This document shows positions 50,277-60,024 of a DNA stretch of 64,000 nt, piece by piece (positions within the stretch are counted from its first letter, which is position 1; each line of letters starts with the position of its first letter). The notes beneath the pieces were generated by a model, which ran no database searches, was not told where the DNA came from, and saw only the letters and a program-made list of their open reading frames with translations. The stretch covers positions 72,890,181 through 72,954,180 of the forward strand of contig NC_058340.1 of assembly GCF_905475395.1 (NCBI RefSeq), read 5' to 3'. The position numbers and the translations under genes were made by a program. Source of the stretch: Chrysoperla carnea. Its lineage: Eukaryota > Arthropoda > Insecta > Neuroptera > Chrysopidae.

Positions 50277-51540
50277 AAACAATATTTTAAATTCTACTTT
50301 TTTATTGAGCTGTGAAACAAGTTGCCTATATATTACCAATATGTAAAATTTATCATAATTTTTGTATAGATGTCATTAGTACTGTTTATCGATGATATGA
50401 ACGCAACACAATTCAAACTGTATTTTTCTTTTTATTCTGATAATCGCTCAGATTTGAAAGATAATATTTTGCATCATTGACTATAATAAAGTTAGCGTGA
50501 GATATTAATAAAATTTAAGAAATAAAAAAATTGCTCTATAAATGCTCCTTCCGATTCCACAAACAGACGTAATGTTGTTATTGTGATATCTATTTAATTA
50601 AATAACATACATACATACATACATACATTGAAGCAATTGTGAAATCTGAAAGATCATTCGGAGAGCAATTTTTTGATACATGATTATTTTTTGATACATG
50701 ATTATATTTTGATACATGATACATGAAATATTGCTAATATCCCACGCTAAAATTTTATTAAAAATTGATAAAATAGTAGTAAAAACTGATAAAATTATAA
50801 TAAACATTTAAGTTTGTGGTGCCATCTATGACAAACATATAGAACCAATTTTTGATTTCGATTGTAGTACCATCTATGGTCAATTTGTTGAACTATCTAT
50901 TAATTGCAATGGTAGTGTCATCTATAGTAAATATATTGAACTAACAAACTATTTCGATGGTGGTGCCATCTATGTCAAACATATAGAACCACTTATTGAT
51001 TTCTTTTGTGCTGCCATCTATGGTCGATTTGTTGAACTATCTATTAATTTCTATGGCAGTGTCATCTATGGTAAGCATATTGAACTAACTAACAATTTCG
51101 ATGGTGGTGTCACCTATGTTAAATCCATTAAACTAAAATGTAATTTCGTTAGGCGGGTGCAATTTATTAATAGCAAAAATGTTAGGAAAAACTATCAATG
51201 TACTGAGATAATAGAAAATAAAAATTATAATTTTAATTGGAAATATGTATTTAATTAAATGATAATTTAATAATTGGATCAATTGTGGAATCTGATGGAG
51301 CATTTAGAGAGCAATTTTTTAATATATGATTTAATAAATTTTATTAATATTCCACGCCAACTATATTCAGGTGTGTTAACTATAATGTAGTGCCATTAGT
51401 GCCATAATGTAGTTTTTAAATCCAACTTTTTCATGGAACTATATGACAAGCGGCCCATATTTTACTGACATGGAAAGTTTACTATACTTTTTGCTTAGAT
51501 GTCACTAGTAATGTTTATCGGTGACATGAACCAAAAATGA
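50277..51540. repeat. Complex repeat region upstream of Snx6: diverged direct and inverted copies
   Basis: Segment 50277-50410 recurs in the same orientation at 51405-51540 (shared TGTCATTAGTACTGTTTATC / TGTCACTAGTAATGTTTATC). Inside them, 50492-50565 is an inverted copy of 51282-51362, and 50635-50755 is a diverged direct copy of the latter (shared AATTGTGRAATCTGA, GAGAGCAATTTTTT). A (CATA)n run lies at 50604-50628. The nesting suggests an old element with inverted ends enclosing the minisatellite at 50818-51150. Confidence 0.65.
50818..51150 (+). repeat. 48-bp minisatellite with exact 144-bp higher-order period
   Basis: Units around GGTGCCATCTATGNCAAACA and ATTGAACTATCTATTAATTT repeat every ~48 bp in three versions. 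The first version recurs at 50818, 50962 and 51106, exactly 144 bp apart. Versions within a triplet differ more than the same version between triplets, which is the mark of higher-order amplification. Confidence 0.85.
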
Positions 51541-51584
51541 CTTACCTTCAAAAAAAAAGTCTAGTACAAAATTTTTGAAATTAC

Positions 51585-51910
51585 AAAATTAGCACTAGTG
51601 ACCGGTTTTTCGATGATATTTAGACTAATTTGCCTTGTCTAGAATTTAAATTTTAGAGCAAAATCGTACAGGATTACAAGAGGGCACATCATAGTATTTT
51701 GTTCTTCAAGAATTTGTTGATTTTAAAATTATGTAATAGTTAATTTCAAATAATTTTAAAATCTAGACCTAGCCCAAGAATGTTTACAAAATTAGCACTA
51801 TAGAAAAAAGGGACTCTTTGGAAGAAACAGATTTTCTAAAATCTTATACGCTTTCAAGAGGGCACATCAAAGTTATTTTCATATAATTTTGAAATCTAGA
51901 CCTAGCTCAA
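51585..51910 (+). repeat. Diverged tandem duplication upstream of Snx6
   Basis: The words CAAGAGGGCACATCA (51677 and 51855), AAAATTAGCACTA (51586, 51790) and AAATCTAGACCTAGC (51759, 51892) occur twice in the same order, spaced ~180, ~205 and ~133 bp, so indels followed the duplication. Confidence 0.7.
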
Positions 51911-52134
51911 GTAATATAATAAGTTACTTTTATATATATTCAAAGTTCGCGCACTTTACTTTATCTGTTTTATCGACATGCATGTCTGTCAACCAACTAC
52001 TGTCAGATAATACTTGAGGGGAGTGTCTCTGTCAGTTCAAAGTTGTTTTTGTCATCACCAGTAGAAAAATTAAACCGGACCAAGTCTTGTTTTACAAATT
52101 TTTTTGTGTATAAAGTACATCTCATAATAAGAAA

Positions 52135-55100
52135 ATGGTAAATTTAAATAACTGTCGAACTTTACATGTAAATAATAAGTTTTTTTAATTGCAGATAGAT
52201 ATTGATAACATAAATACATCACAAGATATCACTACTCCAACGGGTGGATCTACAAATAATACTAATAATCAAACAATGAATAGTACAAATTCACAACAAC
52301 AGTTATCGGAAAATTGTTTATTAGTGGATATATCCGATGCGTTAAGTGAAAAGGATAAAGTCAAATTTACCGTACATACACGTACCACGTTAAAAGAGTT
52401 CCAAAAGTCGGAATTTTTTGTTGTACGTCAGCATGAGGAATTTGTTTGGTTACATGATCGATTTGAAGAAAATCCAGCGTATGCGGGTTATATTGTAAGT
52501 AAAATTTGTGTACAACTCTTCAAAAATATATATTTTAAATCTTTATTCCAAAATCAACGTGCTTTTAAAGAGGAGACAAAAACTTACATTATTATTATTA
52601 TTTATTTATTTGACTCTAAAACTTATCAATTTACAGCTTTTAATTTAATCATACATTATATTTATAAAAAAAATTAAACAAAATGTTACTCTAACTTCTC
52701 CTTCCTTACGATTAATATTTTTTTAATAACTCTAGCTATATCCTTTTGCTTAAGTTCCTCTTTATAGTCCATCATTTCAATAATATTTATACCACTTTCC
52801 AAATTAGCCCTTATCTCACTCAATCCTTCACAAAATAACATCAAATGCTTTTCACTTTCACTGCATATTGCACATATTTTATTTCCTTCTACATCCTTTG
52901 CACTGTTATAATTCCAAACTCCAAGCCTAAATCTTGCAAATTCCCTTCTTTCACTAAGCTCCAAATTAGTAATATGGTGTGCTCCATCTTTATAGTGGTT
53001 AATTCTGGCGAAAAATTGCAATGATTTTTTTTCTCTAATATCCGTAAACATTTTTCCGTAGGCATCATTCTCAATTTTTACCTATACTATTTTCATAGTT
53101 TCTTCATATTCTTCACCGTACTGACTATTCGCTGCACGCGCCCTTTGAATAACTTTTTGTGGGTTACACTTTAGCTTTAAGTAGTATTTTATTTCATTTT
53201 TTAATATTTCACACTCTAATGGTAATTTTCCTAATTCAATCAAAACAGCATTATTTACAGTAGCCGCGCTCACACCTAATATTTCTTTAAATAGTTTTTG
53301 TTCCTAGCTTTTTCTAATTTCATTATCCCATTTTTATTGCCCCATATCTGACATCCATAAGTTAAAATCGGCTTTATTAAAACCTCAGATCTGACATCCA
53401 TAAGTTAGAATCGGCTTTATTAGAACCTCAGCTATGCGTATTAAGGTGCTGGCTGACATCCATTGATTACTATACATAAACCTCCTTATGATAAAAAAAC
53501 CCTCTTTCTGCTTTCTTTACTGCTTCCTTAAAGTGCATGTCCCATTTTCCATTCCAGTTGAAATGTAGCCCTAGATATTTGAAATTATCGACTGTCTCAA
53601 TTCTCAGTTTATGCCCGTTCCTGAATACCATTATTATACCATGTATATATGAAATATACATAGTATATTAAGTTTAGTCCCAAGTTTGTAACGCTTAAAA
53701 ATAATGATGCTACGAAAAAATTTTGTCATAGGTGTTCATAGAATCACCTAATTAGTCCATTTCCGGTTGTCCGTCCGTCCGTCTGTGGACACGATAACTC
53801 AAAAACGAAAAAAGATATCGAGCTGAAATTTTTACAGCGTACTCAGGACGTAAAGAGTGAGGTCAAGTTCGTAAATGAGCATCATAGGTCAATTGGGTCT
53901 TGGGTCTTGATCTTATAAACCGTTAGAGATAGAACAAAAGTTTAAATGTAAAAAATGTTCCTTATCAAAAATTAAACAACTTTTGTTTGAAACATTTTTT
54001 CGTAAACATCACTGTTTACCCGTGAGGGCGCCAATTAGGCGGAAATTTTATAATATGTGTACAAACTATACACTAAATGTCGGTCGGTAATGCAGAAACC
54101 TATAAAGTCATTTACATATGTACTATACTTGATTATCAGTTATGTATATGTCACATGTTTGTATGTGTAATGTGATAAAGAAATCAACACTGACTATGCA
54201 TGGTATTTCAACAATTAACTCAGTCAATTGTTTGTTTTCACTTGTTTTTGTCTTATTTTTATTTACCACAATTTTATTTTTTTTACTATAACTGTACAAC
54301 TGATCTATAGCTCTTTGCATACCGATTGCCGTTTGTTATATTCAAGGAAATGATCATTTTTTGTACAATTATTGTAATTTACAAAAAACTTACATGAAAA
54401 TCAAAGTTAAAGTAAATAATTTTTTCAGATACCGCCAGCACCTCCCCGACCAGATTTTGATGCTTCTAGAGAAAAATTACAACGATTGGGTGAAGGGGAA
54501 GGTACAATGACTAAAGAAGAATTTACGAAAATGAAACAAGAATTAGAAGCGTAAGTAATCAAGTAAATATAACAAAAATTTTCATTTTAATCATGGATGT
54601 TTTTTGCAGGGAATATTTAGCAACATTTAAGAAAACCGTGGCAATGCATGAAGTGTTCTTAACACGTCTAGCTAATCATACCGTATTTCGTTTGGATCAA
54701 CATTTACATGTGTTCTTAGAATTTGATCAAGATTTATGTGCACGTCCTAAAAATAAATTACAACTTTTAGGTGGTCTAGTAAAATCTTTAGGCACTACAA
54801 CCGATCAATATTATTTAGGCGCTACCGTACACGATGTTGATGATTTCTTTGAGCATGAATTAAATAGTTTAAATGAATATTATAATTGTTTAAAAGATGG
54901 TGTAATTCGTGCAGATCGTATGACACATAAACATAAAGATGTGGCGGATACGTATATTTTAATATCATCCGGTCTTGTACATTTAGCAACGTTGGATCAA
55001 AATTTAGATAAATTTTTATCGAAATGTGCGGATGTCTATGAAAAAATACGGGTAAGTTTCGTTAATATTCTTTATTTTCATCAAGTCTTAGCCGAGTTGA

Positions 55101-56732
55101 GTAGACAAATTCTTTGAGGTCGTTGGGATCATTCAATCGGGTACTTTACCTATTGACAATCCGTTTTTGGGATTCGCCAGCTCATTTAAGGACATTCAGC
55201 AGTCCTGTGCTACCTTTGGCGTTAGGTAGACCGAGCTTAAGGTTTGGCTATCGGTGAGGATAGTAATGTCGTTTTACATGAAAGTATTCAGACTTCTTCA
55301 TTCGCATACATCGTTAATAACCATCATTTCCGCATGATACACACTAAAATAGTTCTTTAGGGTCATTCAGGTTGCTTTGCCAACTTTCAATCCGTTTTCG
55401 CAACTCTCCAATAAAATAAAGATAATGAAAATATTTTCAGCGTTTTGAATGTGTTAAAATTTTATTTTTTTAGAAAGTGGAAGGACGAGTCGCAAGCGAT
55501 GAAGATTTGAAATTAGCTGATATTTTACGTTACTATCAACGAGATAGCAATGCAGCTCGTTCATTATTATTTCGACGATTAAAATGTTTAGCACAGTATG
55601 AAGCAGCCAATCGTAATTTAGAACGTGTTCGTGCCAAAAATAAAGATGCAAATGGCGTAAGTATATATTTATTATTTATATATTTTTGTTAATCCGAAAC
55701 AAAATTTTATTCTACTAACAAAAAACTCAATTTTTCTTTTAAATGCTCACAAAATTTAGACGTCTGAAATTCATGAGGTAACAAAATATTTTCACCCTAT
55801 TTTTTAAGGTATTTCTATCGGAGGAAGATATAATGCGATATTTTAGAAAGAGAAAAAAATTTAGTTTTCTAAATAGTAGTCGTATTAGCGCAGTAATCAT
55901 CTGTCAACGCTACAACGAATGCTATTTTATTTTGCTCATCTGTATACACTGCTCACAGCACACAAGTAAATTTTACAACATAGATTAGAATAAATATTCG
56001 TCAAAAAGTAATCTTTGTTTATTGTTCTTTCGTAAACTAAACTGTCAAATACATTCTATTTAGGCTCAAAGAATCTCTAATTTGTTTATTTACATATATG
56101 TATCTAGTTTTGTTCGCAAAGTTATTTTCTGTAGAAAAACGCGAACTAAAAATGCTCAAAAATATCTTTTAAACAGTACGGATTTCTGTCATTTACGTGT
56201 TAAATATCGACAAGTTTGTAAATTTATAGCAGCTAACAGGACGGTTAATGCTTCTACGATTTTGTCTATAGTTTTTTTGTCGTTGAAAATTACCTCTGCA
56301 TTATTTTGTGCAAAACTATTTTTAATCCATGTCGTTAGAAATACCTTAATTTTGTAATTTCCCAATTGTGAATTTTGATAATTTTTTATTACAGGCAGAA
56401 AAAGCTCAAAGTTTAGCGTGTGAACAGTTTGAACAAATTTCAAGTCAAGCTAAAGAAGAATTACAAGATTTTCGTGTGCGTCGTGTTAATACATTTAAGA
56501 AAAGGTATGTTGAAAATCTTAATTTCCAAAAAAATAGTTAAGAATCCACGAGTCGCCCCCATCTCACTTTTATTAGCATGATTTATTTTTGTAAATTTCA
56601 ATTGTTCTATATCTCATCAAATTTTCTTTTATTTTCAGTTTAATTGAGCTTGCTGAACTTGAAATAAAACATGCTCGAACTCAACATGAATTATTACGTA
56701 AATCGGTAGCATCATTAAAAGAATTGTTGTAA
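52135..56732 (+). CDS. Snx6: Sorting nexin 6 (SNX5/6/32-type PX-BAR protein)
   Basis: Exons 52135-52137 (the ATG alone, at the end of exon 1), 52195-52494, 54429-54550, 54610-55051, 55474-55656, 56395-56504 and 56639-56732 give 417 residues; a possible 18-nt microexon (55760-55777) would add six. Residues ~45-170 form the PX domain with the SNX5/6-type insertion (exon 54429-54550, [11 protein letters not shown]). The rest is a BAR domain ending [14 protein letters not shown]6 acts on endosomes with SNX1/2-type partners in tubular sorting linked to retromer (ESCPE-1). The start was chosen because exon 2 has no better in-frame ATG before the conserved part and ATG|GTAAAT gives a donor in frame. 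Intron 2 holds a nested transposon insertion. Confidence 0.92.
52686..54335 (-). pseudogene. Non-LTR retrotransposon relic (reverse transcriptase end and C-terminus), split by a HINE copy
   Basis: In minus sense: [20 protein letters not shown] and NKT (54320-54247), then after the 53634-54246 insertion [26 protein letters not shown] (53661-53560), the words [14 protein letters not shown] (about 53370-53330) and [13 protein letters not shown] with [18 protein letters not shown] (52960-52825). FKYLG, LTYGxxIWG and the Cys/His end are typical of a non-LTR ORF2 after the palm domain. Stops and frameshifts plus a 47-bp internal duplication (53345, 53392) show decay. It lies antisense in Snx6 intron 2. 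Confidence 0.8.
53634..54246 (+). mobile_element. Helentron/HINE-like element, copy 5, nested in a non-LTR relic
   Basis: Full-length copy from TTATACCATGTATATATG to CACTTGTTT, with a short (GTCC)n core (53768-53787) and an extra ~60-bp piece near 54057-54117 absent from copy 3. The non-LTR reading frame resumes exactly across it, so both ends can be fixed: the host site is a T run (CCATTTTTG) with at most a TT shared at the ends, as expected for Helentron insertion without a target duplication. Confidence 0.82.
55130..55430 (-). pseudogene. RNase H relic of a non-LTR element in Snx6 intron
   Basis: In minus sense, [10 protein letters not shown] (about 55350-55315) and [11 protein letters not shown] (about 55270-55238) match the order of RNase H motifs (AExxAI ... 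TDSQ) in Jockey/R1-type elements. LTPKVAQD follows before a stop. Several stops are present. It is related to the 46320-46745 relic (shared AAAGGTAGCA and TTAAATAAGCTGG-type words). Confidence 0.65.
55760..55777 (+). CDS. Snx6: Possible 18-nt microexon of Snx6
   Basis: ACGTCTGAAATTCATGAG is bounded by AAATTTAG and GTAACA and is phase 0, like both neighbouring junctions, so it can be included without frame change. It would add TSEIHE between ...KDANG and AEKAQ in the BAR domain, where SNX5/6 proteins are normally continuous. The pyrimidine tract is modest. It could be chance sequence. Confidence 0.4.
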
Positions 56733-56929
56733 TTAAAGATCTATATTTTTCCTTGATTCCATTTTTTTTATATAAATTCGTTTAAAAAAAAAAAAAACCT
56801 TGTAAAAATTAACTCATTTAATTTTCATGTTTTCTTTCAAGCTTTTAGTTTTTAAGTACACCTATGTAAATCGAAGTTTTCGAATCGATTTTTACGCTTA
56901 AATGAATGAGCGTTTCATTATACAAGTGA

Positions 56930-57122
56930 TGATGATGATAGTGTCATGTTTGGTTGCGCCAAACGTTGACTAACATGCTATTCCACAGGCTTCGATCGTA
57001 TGCCGTGTGGATTATTTTTTCAGTGGTCCAATTTTCACAAGGCAGGTTGCTTAGGTAGCTGGCTCTTTTCCTACCCCTACCGGATTTACTCTCAACCTTC
57101 CCCGTGAGTGCCACTGCTTCAA
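56930..57122 (-). pseudogene. C-terminal relic of a second non-LTR type with (ATC)n tail
   Basis: In minus sense the frame reads VALTGKVESKSGRGRKRASY, then LSNLPCENWTTEKIIHTAYD and RSLWNSMLVNVW, then a stop and CATCATCATC. The RGR, W, A-DR-W pattern is the end of ORF2 in several non-LTR clades, and the trinucleotide tail is a usual 3' end. Located ~200 bp after the Snx6 stop, antisense to it. Confidence 0.7.
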
Positions 57123-58499
57123 TTAATCATTAAACAAGTGGGTTTTTTAAATAGTTTTTTTAATTTTTTCAAAATTAGAACCGTTTTAAGTTATTGGAAA
57201 ATCTTTGAAATGTTAAAGTGTTGTCATCTAAAAATTTGGGAGGGTATCATACTTGACATAAAAAGTATTATTTAAAGCGCTTTATCCTATTTTACGTTTT
57301 AGCCTAAATAAAGTTTTTAACCCTCCAGACTGACCGTATTTCGTATCACAAGCTCTATCTTGTGATGAAAGAAAGCATATGAAAGCATAGTTTATCTGTC
57401 ATCTGTCTGTATCTACGGAGATGGCCGAAGTATAGCAAAATAGCGGTTTTTTTAACCAACTTTAGTAAAAAAATTTTCAAAATTATATTAATATCGATCT
57501 ACATGGGTGTTTTATGATTTTTATCTTTGAAAAAAACTCGAGGGAAAATCCGTACTGCATTCATTAAAATAAACGCGGTTTTTTTGTACAATATTAAATA
57601 GAGTCAAAAAATGTTATCGGCCATTTTAATATTCGTTTATCTTTTTCTTTTTTTTTTCACAAACACACAAAATATTCGAATTTACTTTTTACAAGTTACT
57701 TTTTTATTGTTAAAAAATTAATTATTTGTGTTAAAATAGTTTTTTATTTATGGTCCGAGAGATACGCGGAAAAATCCGTTTAAAATAGGGTTGCGTCAAC
57801 CTTTTAATATAAATTACAAGTTCGAGTCTTGGTGATAAACGGCAGACAGGAGAATATCTGTGATTGGTGTTTAAAGCTCGACGCAGATATCTCGTAGGTA
57901 TTTTTCTGTCTACCTGCAGGACCATTAAGTTTAGTTTAGACTGTAAAATATTTTTTTTTTTTTTGGGAAAAGATCTATTTTAGGTCTAAATCAGACCTTA
58001 GTTATATTAAAATTTAATATGAATGATATAAATATATAAAATATACAGGATGATTAAAAAAATTTTTCATCCTTATATTTTAAAAACGAAACTTTTTTCG
58101 AGGGAACGAAAAAACAGTATTCAGTTTTTTTTTATAAGAGGGCGTTTTCATAGTCAAGCAGGAGTAAATTTTGTTTTTTTAATGGAAAAATTGATTAGTG
58201 TATTTTAATTCCCTGCAAAAATGACTCGATGTATGTTTTCGCGTTTTTTGATTTCCATTCCGCTTCCAAAATATAAGAGTGAAACTTTATTTAAAAATCA
58301 CCTGTATGCCAATCAAAATATTATATTACGTTTTCTCAAATTTGAATTATTAAAATGTATTTTTTAATAAAATATATTAGATTAAATTTGCATTTATTTA
58401 TTTTCAATTTTTTTTAACAAGTTTTCCTAAAGCCCTAAACTCTTTACGTTTAATTTTTGAAGATTAAATATAGAGAAAGTTTTTTATACTTTTTGATCA

Positions 58500-58695
58500 A
58501 AATTACTTCATCCACCGAGTTTCATTAACCCATTCACCGAGTTTGAACCCCTTAGGGGATGAATTTCCAAAAATCCCTTCTTAGTGCTGACTTACGTTCC
58601 TTAAAAACGTGTGTACAAAATTTCAGGCTTCTAGACCCAGCGGTTTCAGCTGTACGTTAATCGATCAGTCAGCTTCCATTCTTATATATATAGAT
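58500..58695 (+). repeat. Dispersed repeat ending in (TA)n, copy 2
   Basis: Includes CACCGAGTTTGAACCCCTTA, CTAGACCCAGCGGTTTCAGC and GTCAGCTTCCATTCTTATAT, and matches the end of 10030-10410. No coding. I recall this as a widespread type of insect repeat, without a firm family name. Confidence 0.6.
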
Positions 58696-59263
58696 TACGT
58701 ACAATGAATGACATTAATTTACTTTCAAAGTCATACCGTTCTTTTGATACGACAACATATTTTAAATATTATTTTTCATTTAAATAGGTAAATAATGTTA
58801 ACTATTCAAAATGACAATGTTAAATGTTCAATTAATTATTCAAAATGACATCAGATAAAAAGATATACATAGCTATCCACCTTCAAGAACAAAAAAGCAG
58901 ACACGGTTTTATATAATTTCGAAAAACTTCTTGGAATTCTTAAAAATATGAAACTATTTCAAAATTTATTTGTTTTATGAAAAAAATGAACTAATTATGC
59001 TTAGAGGGTCAGGTATAGTTTTAAAACGCCTGGAAATTTGGAGAGGCTGTTATCAAGGTCGTGTTTCTTTCAACTTTTTTCTCTACAAAAACATGCTATC
59101 CCCCCATCAGCACTCTCGCGAAGTATACTCGCCAAAGCTAGCCGAAGCACAAACTAACACGATTGCCTATAGCTAGGGGTGTGACATTGACGGAAAAAAT
59201 CAATTAATTAAAAATCGATTTTTCTCTTTTTAATAATAAGTAATCGATTTAATATACATATGA

Positions 59264-59699
59264 TATACAGGATGGACCATTTTAATTTATCATGGCTAAT
59301 AGCTCGTTTTATAATTAACCAATCTAAAACTAACAAAAGTTGCAGAGCTTGATGGTTGACACCATGTTTTGATATCAGATTGTACCTAGTTCTTCGGGTT
59401 GCTTTAATAGTCAACTCATATCCTAAACAGTAAGAGATAGAATGACTCTTTAAATTAGAAGGTTGATCTTCATAAAAAAAACATTTTTATTTAAAACATT
59501 TTTTCGAAAATTGTTCGGAGGAAATGTGACTTAAAAATATGCCATTATTGCATTTAATAATGTTTAGGATCTGAGTTGACTATTACAGCAACCCGAAGAA
59601 CTATCGAACTCTGCATCTTTTGTTTAAGTTATTTTTTGATTGGTTAATTACTAAACGAACTATATGCCATAATAGATTAAAATGTATCACACTGTATAT
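59264..59699. mobile_element. Foldback MITE, ~436 bp
   Basis: The left arm begins TATACAGGATGGACCATTTT and runs inward through ATTAACCAATC and GTTCTTCGGGTTGC to TCCTAAACA (59426). The right arm mirrors it from TGTTTAGGATC (59565) to AATGTATCACACTGTATA. A ~40-bp extra piece, itself palindromic (GGTTGACACC...GTACC), sits only in the left arm. No coding. Confidence 0.85.
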
Positions 59700-59984
59700 A
59701 GATACATCTAACAAATGTACTCAGGAATCTATTCTATTTTGGCCAATGAGGAGACCTCCTTAAAATTGTCGGGCCTAAATTATAGTTTAAAATTTTTAGG
59801 TAATTAATCAAAAAAAGTTGATAATAAACTTCATGGTCACGTTTAAAACCTGTAATTAATGTGTTCCACGGGATATTTTTGGTATGACTTGAAAATATTT
59901 TTTTTAATATTTAAAAAAATGACGACGTGTTATTACTGACTTCGAAATAATTCGGATAGTGTGCATTTTACTTCTAAAATTTAG

Positions 59985-59991
59985 TATAAAA
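59985..59991 (+). promoter_or_regulatory. TATA box of the first GBA-like gene
   Basis: TATAAAA lies 40 bp before the ATG at 60025, which predicts a very short 5' UTR (about 10 nt if transcription starts ~30 bp downstream). No splice acceptor is needed to reach the start. Confidence 0.5.
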
Positions 59992-60024
59992 CGACGAAAA
60001 TTAAATAAAAATTAATTTTGTAAA

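Larger units (their letters stand above)
56733..60024. other. Intergenic region between Snx6 and the first GBA-like gene
   Basis: Holds a non-LTR 3' end (56930-57122), a dispersed repeat ending in TA (58500-58695) and a foldback element (59264-59699). The minus frame 57731-57925 and the plus frame 58970-59176 resemble nothing I know and are not called. Elsewhere AT-rich single sequence. Confidence 0.55.

Noticed and set aside
57731-57925. 64-residue basic minus-strand frame
   Set aside because: No similarity I recognise. The region resembles a repeat with a weak B-box-like word (AAGTTCGAGTCTTGG) rather than a gene.
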